64,000 nucleotides of DNA from Dendrolimus kikuchii (GCA_019925095.2 JAHHIN020000030.1:2012501-2076500), one strand, 5' to 3'; shown: positions 31,331 to 40,781, counted from the first letter of the stretch. Made by a program: numbers and translations. The notes: generated from the letters alone by a model not told the origin.

Positions 31331-32159
31331 GACTTTTTTTATAGCTGAAGTACAGCAGACAGGCTGACGGCCCACCTGATGGAAAGTGGTTACTATCGCT
31401 TATGGACATTTGCAACACCAGAGATTTCATCAACCCGCTGCCGGCCTCGAAGAAATTTTATGACACCCTTTTTGAAAAACTCCATATAGTTGCGCTGTGA
31501 AAAAAACTTCGGCTGGGAGCTCATTCCAAATCCCCACGGTATGCAAGAAAAAGGTTCTACAGAACCGTTGCGTACATGAGCGAAGCGCCTTAAAGAAGTG
31601 GGGGTGAAATCGAAATCGGTAGAAAGAGGACTAATACACCATTTTATACAGTTCTTCCGAATACTCCCTGTTATACAGTCAGCAGAATACGCAGAGAGAA
31701 GCGACGTCTTTCATGAGGCCAAGCGTATCTAGACCGTCTGTGAGTATGGGATCATCAACAATGCCAAAGGCTCGACGTTGCATACAGTCTACAGGATCGA
31801 GTTGGTAGCGCTACAGTCCAAAAGTGTGAGCAGTACTCCATATGCGGGCTCACCTGGATTTTATAAAGCATAAAGCATTGCCGCGGTGTAAAGTACTGCT
31901 TGGACCTGTTTAACATTCCTAGCTTCTTAGAGGCAAGTTTTGCCTTGCCTTCAAGATAGCCCCTGAGCATCGATCGCGATGTCAACACTGAGGATCCCAA
32001 TACTCTTGGAGGAGGTAAGGGGAGTTCCTTGGAACTGAAGCGATTGGTCGAATGGAGTTTTTTTGGCAGAGAATACGTAGACTTCTTGGGGTTGAAATGG
32101 ACAAGGTTTTGTCTTCCCCATTCAGAGACTCTCTCTAAGGAATACTCTACTTCAGATAC
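31331..32159 (-). pseudogene. CR1-like LINE, 3' part (RT C-terminus and 3' tail)
   Basis: The minus-strand frame 31755-32000 reads LEGKAKLASKKLGMLNRSKQ and FMLYKIQVSPHMEYCSHFW, the well-known thumb region of lepidopteran CR1-type RTs, broken by frameshifts. The 3' UTR to 31331 shares the segment at 31350-31430 with the repeats at 17763 and 43142. It continues beyond the TRIM insertion at 32499-33018. Confidence 0.78.
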
Positions 32160-32164
32160 AAGTC

Positions 32165-32264
32165 TGTTATGTAGGCGTTATTAGAAAAATATATTGCATG
32201 AAGGTAGTTAATAAAGAATCACACGTAGCGAGATGTTTGATTTACGCGAGCTCCCTACACTACA
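32165..32264 (+). repeat. 5' terminal repeat of the TRIM
   Basis: 100 bp with TG...CA ends. Nearly identical to 32391-32493, which carries an extra att and a few substitutions near agttaataaag/agttaaaaaat. Confidence 0.88.
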
Positions 32265-32313
32265 TGGTGTCAGGTGTGGGGTTCGAACCCACGCTCCCTC
32301 TCGGGAACCAGAG
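32265..32313 (+). promoter_or_regulatory. Extended leucine-tRNA-complementary primer-binding site
   Basis: Starts TGGTGTCAGGTGTGGGGTTC directly after the 5' repeat. The complement reads as a tRNA 3' half: CCA end with discriminator A, acceptor strand ACCTGAC, T-arm GTGGG-TTCGAAC-CCCAC, then a long variable arm (TTCCCGAGAGGGAGC) and an anticodon-stem-like TCTGG. A long variable arm with this T-arm and acceptor is leucine-tRNA-like. Normal primer sites stop at about 18 nt; here complementarity seems to run to about 49 nt. The strand assignment assumes the repeat beside this site is the 5' one. Confidence 0.75.
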
Positions 32314-32390
32314 AAAGTATGTAGGTTTTTATAGTTATTTGATCATTAAATAGTTAAGTTCCAAACATTTATATTTACGAAAGAGGAGCA

Positions 32391-32493
32391 TGTTATGTAG
32401 GTGTTATTAGAAAAATATATTATTGCATGAAGGTAGTTAAAAAATAATCACACGTAGCGAGATGTTTGATTTACGCGAGCTCCCTACACTACA
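32391..32493 (+). repeat. 3' terminal repeat of the TRIM
   Basis: 103 bp, preceded by the purine tract gaaagaggagca and followed by the target duplication aagtc. Confidence 0.88.
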
Positions 32494-32498
32494 AAGTC

Positions 32499-33018
32499 TA
32501 ACCCAACTTTCCTCCACAAATGATCGAGGGACGTTTGCACGACCAGAGTACTGCGCATCACCTGTGCTGTCATCTGGATTGGAATGAATGTTGCGAATAG
32601 ACAGCATATCATTAATATATAAGATGAACAACGTTGACGATAACACATAACCCTGGGGCACACCAGCGTTGATGGGCTAGAAACTTGAGCAACAACCGTC
32701 GACAACGACCTAAATGCTGCGCTCATCCAAAAGGCTGGATAGTCAGGTGCAAGGCCCTTCGGGTATCCCATACGATGGCCGCTCCGATAGAAGAGCCCTA
32801 TAACAGACCCGGTCGAAGCCCTTAGCAATATCTAGAATTCTAGACTAACTGCCAGTGCTTCCCCTTTGCCCTCAATGGCTTCAGCCCAACGGTGGGTTAG
32901 GTAAACCAAGAGATCCCGGGATGAGCGACCGTGGCGGAAGCCGTATTGCCGATCGTTTAGCAGCTGGGAATCTTCGAGGTAACACAGGAGTTGCGCGTTG
33001 ATAATACGCTCCATCACC
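32499..33018 (-). pseudogene. CR1-like LINE, RT palm part
   Basis: Three broken minus-strand frames give MMERIINAQLLCYLEDSQLL, QYGFRHGRSSRDLLVYLTHR, GEALAVSL, then PQGYVLSSTLFILYINDML and DDSTGDAQYSGRA. These are fingers/palm motifs of the same CR1-type RT whose thumb is at 31755-32000. The upstream end abuts the BEL/Pao LTR at 33019. Confidence 0.78.
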
Positions 33019-33222
33019 GTTATGGAGTCTCCTAAGTGCTATACCTCTCCTTTGGATATTTGTTTTATTGAAAGAATAAATTAGAATAATGAATTGCGTT
33101 TATTGCTTGACCTTTTACAATTTTAAAGGTATTAGAAGAAGAAAAAAAAGGGTTGCCAGAGACAATTAACAAAAAAAATGTTTTTCTTTATGTGATTGTG
33201 GCGGGAATTTAAAGCGTAGACA
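33019..33222 (-). repeat. 3' LTR of BEL/Pao element B
   Basis: 204 bp. On the minus strand it is preceded by the purine-rich AAAGTGGGGAGGA (33223-33235), the expected polypurine tract. Confidence 0.9.
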
Positions 33223-33235
33223 TCCTCCCCACTTT
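33223..33235 (-). promoter_or_regulatory. Polypurine tract of element B
   Basis: AAAGTGGGGAGGA immediately before the TG of the 3' LTR; the classical position and composition for plus-strand priming. Confidence 0.7.
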
Positions 33236-33249
33236 GAAAGCCTTAGCTT

Positions 33250-36200
33250 TCAAAAACCTTCTTGTGCTGGTAACCGAACTATGTTGTGGATGGCTCTTCG
33301 GATGGTTCCCTTTGCCGTGTATACATCCACCACCCTGGTTATACCATCTGTGCCACTATGTAGTTTGGTAATCCGGCCAAGTCTCCATCGTTGCGGTGGT
33401 GAATTTTCTTCCTTAATAATAACCATATCGCCGATGCATGGTTCTGGTGTAGAAAGTTTCCATTTTGAACGCTGCTGTAATTCCGCCAAAAACTCCTTGC
33501 TCCAACGTCGCCAAAATTCTTTGCGAATCTTTTCAATAGCTTGGTAGTTTGGTTTGGCAAGCTCGGGCGCTGGGAATGGCACAGACATCAGTGGTCGGCC
33601 TACCAGGAAGTGTCCTGGCGTAAGTGGGTTCAAGTCGGCAGGATCAGATGATAGAGGTGACAACGGGCGCGAATTGAGGATAGCCTCTATTTGTATAAAG
33701 AGTGTAGCCAAATCTTCAAAACAGAGAGAAGCGTTTCCTACTACTCTTTTCATATGGTACTTGGCGGACTTTACGCCTGCTTCCCAAGCCCCGCCACAAT
33801 GAGGTGAATATGCAGGAATAAACTTGAATTGAATGCCTTCGGAGCTGGCAAAATTTAGGGTAGACTCACGACTGGAGCGTAACATTTTGTTAAATTCATT
33901 GTTGGCACCAACAAAATTTGTGCCATTATCGCAATAGATGACTCTAGGTTTGCCGCGCCTAGATATGAAGCGTTGCAGACAAAGTATAAATGCGTGAGAG
34001 GTTAAGTCACTCACCACTTCTATATGAACCGCACGGGTACTGAGGCAGACAAACAGACAAAGGTAACATTTAGTGGTTCGATTTCCCCTCCCCCTTTTGC
34101 TACTAATTTGATAGGGGCCCGCGAAATCGGTTCCTGTAGAGTAAAATGGGAAAAGTCCTTCTGTTCTTACCGATGGCAAGTTGCCCATTTGAGGCTTTAT
34201 AGTTTTTCCTCGATATCGAGTGCAAATAACGCATTTTTTGACAGTTGCGCGAGCAAGTACTCTTCCACCAATCGGCCAATAGTGTTCTCTAAGAGAGGCG
34301 AGTAGAAGCTGAGGACCCGCATGGTACAAACGATTGTGCTCAAACCTCATAAGTAATTTTGTAAACGTATTTTTTCCACATAATATGACAGGGTGTTTTT
34401 TATTAAAATTGTAAGGTGAATTCTTCATGCGACCACCAACTCTAAGTACTCCGTCATGATCCAAAAATGGATTCAAAGAAAGTAAATTAGATTTATTGCA
34501 CAATGACGCACCATTAGACAATAATTGTATTTCATCTTTAAACGACTCTAGTTGACTAAACCTAATCAAACTAGTTAACGCCTTATTACACTCTTCCGTA
34601 ATCAAAGGGCCTGAAAGTTTATTATTCTTATGTCTACAATTATATATAAAACGACGGACATATGCAAACATTCTAAGTAAACGCTTATAATTAGAAAATT
34701 GATCAAAATTAACAAGTGACAAATCTTTACAATCGTCCACACTTCCTACATGAACTTGTAGCTTAAATTCGGGTAAATCTATTGCTGTATTCTGAAGCTT
34801 TTGTGGCCACTCACTAAGATCCTTCCTTAAGAAGGAAGGTCCTTCCCACCACAAGGGATGAGCTTGCAAAAGAAGAGGGTCAACTCCCCTGGAAGCTAGA
34901 TCCGCAGGATTTAAATCTCCTGGTACATGCCTCCAAGAAAATCCCTGGGTAAGTTCATTTATCATAATAACTCTGTTAGCCACGAAAGCCTTTAATAACG
35001 TTGGTTGCGCCTTGATCCATCCCAAAACGATAGTTGAATCTGTCCAGATAACCTTACGATCTATAGGACATCGGACAGAATCTAAAACCTTTTGGGATAA
35101 TTGAGCACCAAGTAAGGCTCCGCAAAGTTCTAGGCGAGGTATAGTTAATATTTTTAAAGGACTAACTCTTGATTTAGCACATAGTAGTTTGACTTCTATG
35201 TGACCTTGATTGTCAGTTGAACGAAAATAAATACAAGCTCCATAAGCTTCTTGAGATGCGTCTACGAAGCAATGTAACTCTATTGATATAGGAAAATCAC
35301 ACAATACATTGCGTGACACCGTGACTTGCGTCAAACATTTTAACTTCTCTGCTATGTTTTTCCAATCCTGGGCAACTTGGGTAGGAACTTCATCATCCCA
35401 GGTTAATTTCAAAACCCACAATTTTTGTAATATTATTTTAGCTTTAATAATACAAGGACAAAGTAAACCTAACGGATCAAAAATTTGACAAGTTAATGAG
35501 ATTATTGTTCTTTTCGTTATTTTATTGGTTAAGTCTAAATTTACAGAAAAATTGAGTGAGTCGGACAAAGGTGACCAATTTAGTCCCAAGACTGTAGTAC
35601 TTTTGGATAAGTCTAAAGCCTGAGATGTTGTCTCGTCCTGCAACACGTTTGGACAATTCGTTCGTATCTTATGTATCGGAAAGCATGCAGAGGATAATGT
35701 ACTGCAAACACCATCATAAATATGTCGGAGGTCTTCCTCAGACTGGCAAGAAGTAATAAAATCGTCCATATAAATATCATGTGCTATAACCTTACCTATA
35801 ATAGGATCAGGGCATTCGTGTGCCAGTTGTAGGAGACATCTAGTACTCAAAAAAGGAGCGGATGCAGTCCCATATGTAACTGTATTTAGTTTATATACTT
35901 TAATTGATTCACACTTATTTTGTCTCCATAAAATCAACTGTAGATGGCGTTGAGAACTGTCAATTTCAATTTGCCTATACATTTTTTGTATATCTGCAGT
36001 TAATACGTATTTATAATGACGAAATCTAATTAAAATAGAAATTAGATCATCCTGTACAACAGGGCCGATATATTGAATATCGTTGAATGATTTACCTGAG
36101 GTAGTTTTTGCCGAGGCGTCGAATACTACTCGTAATTTAGTTGTTTCACTTTTGTCATGTAACACAGCGTGATGTGGGATATAATATCCAAATTCGGGCT

Positions 36201-38457
36201 TATCAACGGAACTTAAATGATTTAAATTAAGATATTCGTCAATAAACTCACAATACTTACGCTTAAGATCTGGATTTTTATCTAATTTTTTCTCTAAACT
36301 TAAGAAACGTTTCTTTGCTAAATAAAAGGAATCACCAAGGGTATTTTCTGGAATTTCCTTTAGTGGTATTTTTACGGAGAACCTACCATTTGGCAGACGT
36401 TCAAAATTCTGTATAAAGTGTTCTTCACAAACTTTTTCTTCTAGGGAAAATATTGGTTTAGAAAATTGTACTTCTTCAACCTCCCAAAATCTTTGTAGAT
36501 CATTATGGATTTGCCTTGTAAAGTGGCATGTAACTTGATGTGGAATACCATCTCCTACCGGGCCACTAATCAGCCACCCGAGCTCAGACTTCTGCAATAC
36601 CGGTTTACCTACCCCTAATACAATGCGCTCACAGCCTACGATATTCCAAAAAACATCAGCCCCTAACAATATGTCAATTTCAGAAGGCTGGTGGAAATCA
36701 GGATCCGCAAACACGAGGTTAGTAGGTATATTTAAGTTAGCGATATTGACAGGCACACTCGGTATAGTACCTGTGATTTCAGGCACTATGAGACAATTTA
36801 TATGTGTGTTGAAAGTACTTGTACGTGACTGTATATACACAGAACACTTTTCTTTAATATTAAAATTCATGTTAGTTATGCCAGAAATACATATTGGCTT
36901 AATTATGTCTGAAGAAAGCATAATTTTATTTTTTAGCCTATTAGTAATAAAAGACGATTGACTCCCTGTATCTAACAGTGCCCGAGCAAGGTAAGTATGC
37001 TCATTATTTACATTAATAACTTTTACCAAGGCAGTACTTAGCAGCACTTGACCAATGGACGTAGTAGATAAGCTGATCATGTTGCAGGAAGAGGATAGTG
37101 AAGGTGTTGAAGTGTGATCACTAGCAGAGTTTGAAACCAGTGGTAAGCTGACCTGCTCGCTGCTATTTAGACTCTGATGTTCATTGTGCAATAAATAATT
37201 GTGTTTCTTTTTACATTTACATAAACTTTTAACACGGCAATGAAATGTTTTATGACCTTCACGAAGACAGTTTGAACACAAACGCAGTCGTTGTACCTCC
37301 TTAAATCTATCCTGTATATTTAACTTTAAAAATTTATTACATTCACTGATAAGATGACCTTGTTCATTACATGAAAGACATAATTTTTCATATATTTTAT
37401 CCTGTGAACAAATAGACAAATTTGTATTGGATTTATTGTTATTTTTAACTTGAAGTGTTTGTGTTTGAAAATTATTGTATTTAATATTCTGATTTTGACT
37501 AAATTTTTCCCCTTGAATTGCTCTAGTAGACTCTAAAATATTAGCTCTGTTTCGAATAAATTCATAAAATTCTTCTAAAGTAGGTATGTTTGTTTTATTG
37601 TTTTTATACTCTTCCCATTTTATACTTGTAGTTGCATCTAACTTTGATGTAACCATAAAAATAATTAAAGTATCCCAATGTACTGTTGGTTGGCCTAAAG
37701 TACTCAGAGCTCTCATATTTTTAGATACTTGATCCACTAAGTAACGCAATAATTTGTGAGACTCATTATGCAAGGGTTGTATGGCAAATAAAGCCTTTAA
37801 ATGATTATTGACTAAAACTTGTTTATTATCATAGCGCTTGCACAATAATTCCCAAGCAACTTTGAAATTGGCAGAAGTAAACTCTAGAGTCGCCATTGCT
37901 TCAGTGGCACCACCTCTTAAGGAGGATCTCAAATAGTGGAATTTATTTATGTCTGGCATGGAATTGTTACAAATAATCAAAGACTCAAAAGTGTCCCTAA
38001 ACTCAAGCCATTTTAAATATGACCCATCAAACAAAGGTAATGAGATTTCAGGTAATCTAATTGGTTGAGAACTATTAGAGGAATGCTCATGAATACTATG
38101 AACACTAGTGATAGACTTATTATCATTGTCCTTTGGTAGTGTTTTTTCTAATAAGTCTTCTAGGAAAGAAATAATATAAATGATCTGTTTCTCTATACCT
38201 TCTCTCTCTTCAGCCTCTGTATTAATCTCTTCATTTGTCTCACACTCCTCCTCAATCTGTGACTGAATATGATTAAAATCTGAATTTAATTCTTCACATA
38301 TTTTTTGCCTTCTTTGTATTTCTTTTATTTGCAAGGTACTAAAATTTCTAACATTTTCAATAGACTGGACATATTGATTTAATTTTGTAATTCTACCTTT
38401 TAAAGAGGCACGCTTTCTTATTAATCTTGCTAGACACTCTTCCCTATCATCAGACAT
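33250..38457 (-). CDS. BEL/Pao element B Gag-Pol polyprotein, intact
   Basis: Single 1735-residue ORF with no stop or frameshift. The N-terminal part is coiled-coil-rich (MSDDREECLARLIRKRASLK). Capsid region LPLFDGSYLKWLEFRDTFES; zinc knuckles CLSCNEQGHLISEC and CSNCLREGHKTFHC near residues 356-410. Protease LLDTGSQSSFI near 490. RT LRVVFDASAKT, TADIQKMYRQI and YMDDFITS near 896. RNase H CFVDASQEAYGACIYF near 1060, IPRLELCGALLGAQLS, WTDSTIVLGWI. Integrase HHCC (HNRLYHAG to CVICTRY), TDFAGPY, CDNGTNFVGANNEF near 1507 and CGGAWEAGVKSAKYHM near 1556 (D, D, E); tail GDMVIIKEENSPP. All catalytic residues seem present. No envelope gene. It could supply proteins in trans to the broken relatives in this window. 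Confidence 0.95.
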   Translation of the reverse strand: MSDDREECLARLIRKRASLKGRITKLNQYVQSIENVRNFSTLQIKEIQRRQKICEELNSDFNHIQSQIEEECETNEEINTEAEEREGIEKQIIYIISFLEDLLEKTLPKDNDNKSITSVHSIHEHSSNSSQPIRLPEISLPLFDGSYLKWLEFRDTFESLIICNNSMPDINKFHYLRSSLRGGATEAMATLEFTSANFKVAWELLCKRYDNKQVLVNNHLKALFAIQPLHNESHKLLRYLVDQVSKNMRALSTLGQPTVHWDTLIIFMVTSKLDATTSIKWEEYKNNKTNIPTLEEFYEFIRNRANILESTRAIQGEKFSQNQNIKYNNFQTQTLQVKNNNKSNTNLSICSQDKIYEKLCLSCNEQGHLISECNKFLKLNIQDRFKEVQRLRLCSNCLREGHKTFHCRVKSLCKCKKKHNYLLHNEHQSLNSSEQVSLPLVSNSASDHTSTPSLSSSCNMISLSTTSIGQVLLSTALVKVINVNNEHTYLARALLDTGSQSSFITNRLKNKIMLSSDIIKPICISGITNMNFNIKEKCSVYIQSRTSTFNTHINCLIVPEITGTIPSVPVNIANLNIPTNLVFADPDFHQPSEIDILLGADVFWNIVGCERIVLGVGKPVLQKSELGWLISGPVGDGIPHQVTCHFTRQIHNDLQRFWEVEEVQFSKPIFSLEEKVCEEHFIQNFERLPNGRFSVKIPLKEIPENTLGDSFYLAKKRFLSLEKKLDKNPDLKRKYCEFIDEYLNLNHLSSVDKPEFGYYIPHHAVLHDKSETTKLRVVFDASAKTTSGKSFNDIQYIGPVVQDDLISILIRFRHYKYVLTADIQKMYRQIEIDSSQRHLQLILWRQNKCESIKVYKLNTVTYGTASAPFLSTRCLLQLAHECPDPIIGKVIAHDIYMDDFITSCQSEEDLRHIYDGVCSTLSSACFPIHKIRTNCPNVLQDETTSQALDLSKSTTVLGLNWSPLSDSLNFSVNLDLTNKITKRTIISLTCQIFDPLGLLCPCIIKAKIILQKLWVLKLTWDDEVPTQVAQDWKNIAEKLKCLTQVTVSRNVLCDFPISIELHCFVDASQEAYGACIYFRSTDNQGHIEVKLLCAKSRVSPLKILTIPRLELCGALLGAQLSQKVLDSVRCPIDRKVIWTDSTIVLGWIKAQPTLLKAFVANRVIMINELTQGFSWRHVPGDLNPADLASRGVDPLLLQAHPLWWEGPSFLRKDLSEWPQKLQNTAIDLPEFKLQVHVGSVDDCKDLSLVNFDQFSNYKRLLRMFAYVRRFIYNCRHKNNKLSGPLITEECNKALTSLIRFSQLESFKDEIQLLSNGASLCNKSNLLSLNPFLDHDGVLRVGGRMKNSPYNFNKKHPVILCGKNTFTKLLMRFEHNRLYHAGPQLLLASLREHYWPIGGRVLARATVKKCVICTRYRGKTIKPQMGNLPSVRTEGLFPFYSTGTDFAGPYQISSKRGRGNRTTKCYLCLFVCLSTRAVHIEVVSDLTSHAFILCLQRFISRRGKPRVIYCDNGTNFVGANNEFNKMLRSSRESTLNFASSEGIQFKFIPAYSPHCGGAWEAGVKSAKYHMKRVVGNASLCFEDLATLFIQIEAILNSRPLSPLSSDPADLNPLTPGHFLVGRPLMSVPFPAPELAKPNYQAIEKIRKEFWRRWSKEFLAELQQRSKWKLSTPEPCIGDMVIIKEENSPPQRWRLGRITKLHSGTDGITRVVDVYTAKGTIRRAIHNIVRLPAQEGF

Positions 38458-38782
38458 AATTAAATTTCACTAGTATATTTGTATATTTTACAAAAAACAT
38501 GCACTTTACTTATACCTGTTTTAGCACAAATATGTAATAATGAAATGAACTTATATACAACCAGTTTGATTTTACACTCCAGTAGTTCTACTATGTAATA
38601 TTGAATTGCCAATCTACTCCAGCAGCCTCCTTTTATGGTTATGTATTCCAATTGATTCCATCTAAAATCCCAAATCCAAGTAGGTATTTCGCGTCTTCCA
38701 CGGGTCCAAAGGTTAATTTCCTTGCCAAAACTCCCCGTGGGCATTGGAGCCCCTTTCCGAAGATACTGGTATACTTGCTTTT
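38458..38782 (-). other. Leader region of BEL/Pao element B
   Basis: About 325 bp between the primer site and the gag ATG. A 112-codon open frame (38460-38795) crosses it in a different frame from gag and starts only with a GTG inside the primer site. Its product has no known motif. A functional role is not supported. Confidence 0.5.
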
Positions 38783-38794
38783 GCACGGTCGCCA
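38783..38794 (-). promoter_or_regulatory. Primer-binding site of element B (arginine tRNA type)
   Basis: On the minus strand TGGCGACCGTGC begins three bases after the end of the 5' LTR. TGGCGACCGTG is the arginine-tRNA primer site common in insect LTR retrotransposons. Confidence 0.75.
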
Positions 38795-38797
38795 CAA

Positions 38798-39002
38798 TGT
38801 TATGGAGTCTCCTAAGTGCTATACCTCTCCTTTGGATATTTGTTTTATTGAAAGAATAAATTAGAATAATGAATTGCGTTTATTGTTTGACCTTTTTACA
38901 ATTTTAAAGGTATTAGAAAAAGAAAAAAAAAGGGTTGCCAGAGACAATTAACAAAAAATGTTTTTCTTTATGTGATTGTGGCGGGAATTTAAAGCGTAGA
39001 CA
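38798..39002 (-). repeat. 5' LTR of BEL/Pao element B
   Basis: 205 bp, TGTCTACGC to CATAACA in element orientation. Confidence 0.9.
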
Positions 39003-39960
39003 CGGCAGATGTGACCGGCCCACTGCCACTTCAACTTGCTAATTTTGCGAGCTATGTCGGTTACCTTGGTTCTCTTACGGATATCCTCATTTCTAATTTT
39101 ATCCATAAGAGAAACACCCAACATAGCTCGCTCCATAGCCCGTTGAGCGACTTGGAACTTGTGGACCAATCCTGCCGTAAGTGTCCATGTCTCGGCCCCG
39201 TAGGTCAGGACGGGGAGGACGCACTGCTCGAAGACTTTTGTCTTCAAGCATTGCGGAATGGTCGACGAGAAGACTTGACGAAGTTTACCGAATGCTGCCC
39301 AGCCCAACTGAATCCTCCTATTGGCTTCCCCCTCGAAGTTGTGCCTGCCGACCTGTATGTTCTGTCCAAGGTAGACATATTCCTGCACAGCTTCCAGAGG
39401 GACGCCATCGACGTTTACCGGTCTCGGCATGACGTGTTCATTGAACATGACTTTCGTCTTGTCCAAATTCATGCCGAGACCGACCCGTCGGGAAGATTCA
39501 TTTAAACTGCCCAGCATTTCGGCAAGTTCCTCCAAAGTCTCTGCAAAGACCCGTATTAGAGCAGCGGAGGCCTCGCCTTACAAGTTTTCTTAATTGCCTG
39601 GAGATACTCTGGCGAGGCAAAAAAGCACGTGGCATTTCACGTCTCGTCTTCATGAGATCCAGAGCTTCGGTAGAAAGTTCGGACTGTCTGTTTCGTCATG
39701 CAGGCGGATAATGTTTGCGAATCAAATCCTGCAACGTCTTCACCACGTTGTCGGTTGAGTATGACTACCTCTGCTAAAGTATACTGCCCAAAAACTTTGT
39801 CGGTCACCTCATGAACGTGTTCAAAAAAGCGAGCTGTTTCAGTCCTTGTGCATTCCCTGCCATGGGACCGATATAAGCACGCGTAGATCCGGGTGGGACC
39901 ACCAAAATCTACTCGTACCTACAAGATGGAAATGTCCTTACCTTCAAGGCCGTGGAGATT
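39003..39960 (-). pseudogene. RTE-clade LINE fragment
   Basis: The frame 39003-39535 reads GMNLDKTKVMFNEHV, VDGVPLEAVQEYVYLGQNIQ, FEQCVLPVLTYGAETWTLT, RAMERAMLGVSLMDKIRN and KLKWQWAGHICR: the conserved C-terminal half of RTE-type RTs. The sequence to the right (39540-39960) resembles an upstream linker/endonuclease segment in broken frames, so the RT palm has been deleted. The left end is cut exactly at the LTR of element B (39002/39003). Confidence 0.75.
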
Positions 39961-40084
39961 AGAATAAAAAAATATAATAAAATTAGATTAACTTATTCAG
40001 AAAAAACGGCAATTTCATAGGCAAGGACCTAATAATAATTATTATTAGATTTTTGTGAGTATTTATTTACATAACCTAACACCT
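39961..40084. other. Inner right part of the hAT-like element
   Basis: AT-rich, noncoding, between the RTE remnant and the repetitive right terminus of the hAT-like element. Confidence 0.35.
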
Positions 40085-40781
40085 GACAGTATTTTGTATT
40101 TTGTAATTTGTATTTTAAATACATATAGTTAAAATGCTGTATTTTGTATTTTATATTTCAAATACCCGACTTAAAAGTATTTTGTATTTCGTATTTTAAA
40201 TACATGCGAGACAGTATTTTGTAATTTGTATTTCAATTAAACGGAACCATGTATTTTGCCCAGCCCTGTAATTAATGGATAATAAATACAAAATATTCCA
40301 TATTTAAAAGCTATAAATTTACTTCTGGACTACTTTACAAACAAAATTCTATGAAATAGCGGAGCCGCCACTTTTAATTCTTTTATTATATAAATTTCAG
40401 TTTCACAAATTGCTACCATACTGGGGTTTCGTTTTCTTCAGTTTTATAGATTTACAATAAGGCCGAATGCATCTTATACATAGCGTTAAATAATAACACC
40501 GTTAACGAATAGCTACGTTAGTGTATATACATGCGTTATCTGTGTTAATATTTAACGTCATTTAACAATGTCGGTTCTCATACATATAACACGTTACACC
40601 AATCTAACATTATTTAAAAGGCCCATTCATGGTCCTGCATTGCAGTCAGCTGCGTAATGAAGGACCGTGAATTTTGGTGTACCCTGTATTGCGTTCGGCC
40701 ACACCATGGACATATTATGGCAACACCGAAAAGAATGCTTCTCTGTCTTGCAAGCTCTGCCCACTGCAGTGTAAAATCTGA

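Larger units (their letters stand above)
32165..32493. mobile_element. TRIM: 329-bp miniature LTR retrotransposon
   Basis: Two direct repeats of 100 and 103 bp (32165-32264, 32391-32493) start TGTTATGTAGG and end CCCTACACTACA, giving TG...CA ends. Perfect 5-bp target duplication aagtc at 32160-32164 and 32494-32498. The internal region of 126 bp begins with a tRNA-complementary primer-binding site and ends in a purine-rich tract (gaaagaggagca, 32379-32390). No coding capacity. All structural marks of a terminal-repeat retrotransposon in miniature are present. It interrupts the CR1-like RT. Confidence 0.88.
33019..39002 (-). mobile_element. BEL/Pao LTR retrotransposon B, full length, intact ORF
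   Basis: LTRs of about 204-205 bp (33019-33222 and 38798-39002), in element orientation starting TGTCTACGC and ending CCATAAC(A). They differ by two substitutions plus a few homopolymer length changes. Arginine-tRNA-type primer site after the 5' LTR, purine tract before the 3' LTR, and one 1735-codon gag-pol ORF between. No target duplication is found: the flanks are a CR1 RT fragment on the left and an RTE fragment on the right. Confidence 0.92.
30731..40268. mobile_element. hAT-like DNA element split by nested retroelements
   Basis: Left end CAGGGTTGGGCA at 30731 and, in complement, right end CAGGGCTGGGCA ending at 40268 (11 of 12 match). They are flanked by a perfect 8-bp duplication taattaat at 30723-30730 and 40269-40276. 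Both ends are made of the same unusual AT-rich motif GTATTTGAAATAC / TGTATTTTAAATAC (30731-30930 and 40085-40268). CAGGG tips and an 8-bp duplication are hAT hallmarks. No transposase is visible, so it is probably a non-autonomous element that later received CR1, TRIM, BEL/Pao and RTE sequences. Confidence 0.65.

Noticed and set aside
32265..32313. A tRNA pseudogene
   Set aside because: It lies exactly between a TG...CA terminal repeat and a short internal region, starts with TGG and is in complementary orientation: a primer-binding site fits better.
32167..32493. CRISPR-like array from the two 100-bp repeats
   Set aside because: Only two long repeats with LTR hallmarks in a eukaryotic genome; no short regular repeat-spacer pattern anywhere in the window.
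38460..38795. 112-codon ORF in the leader of BEL/Pao element B
   Set aside because: No ATG (starts GTG in the primer site), out of frame with gag, no recognisable motif; leaders of such elements often have chance ORFs.
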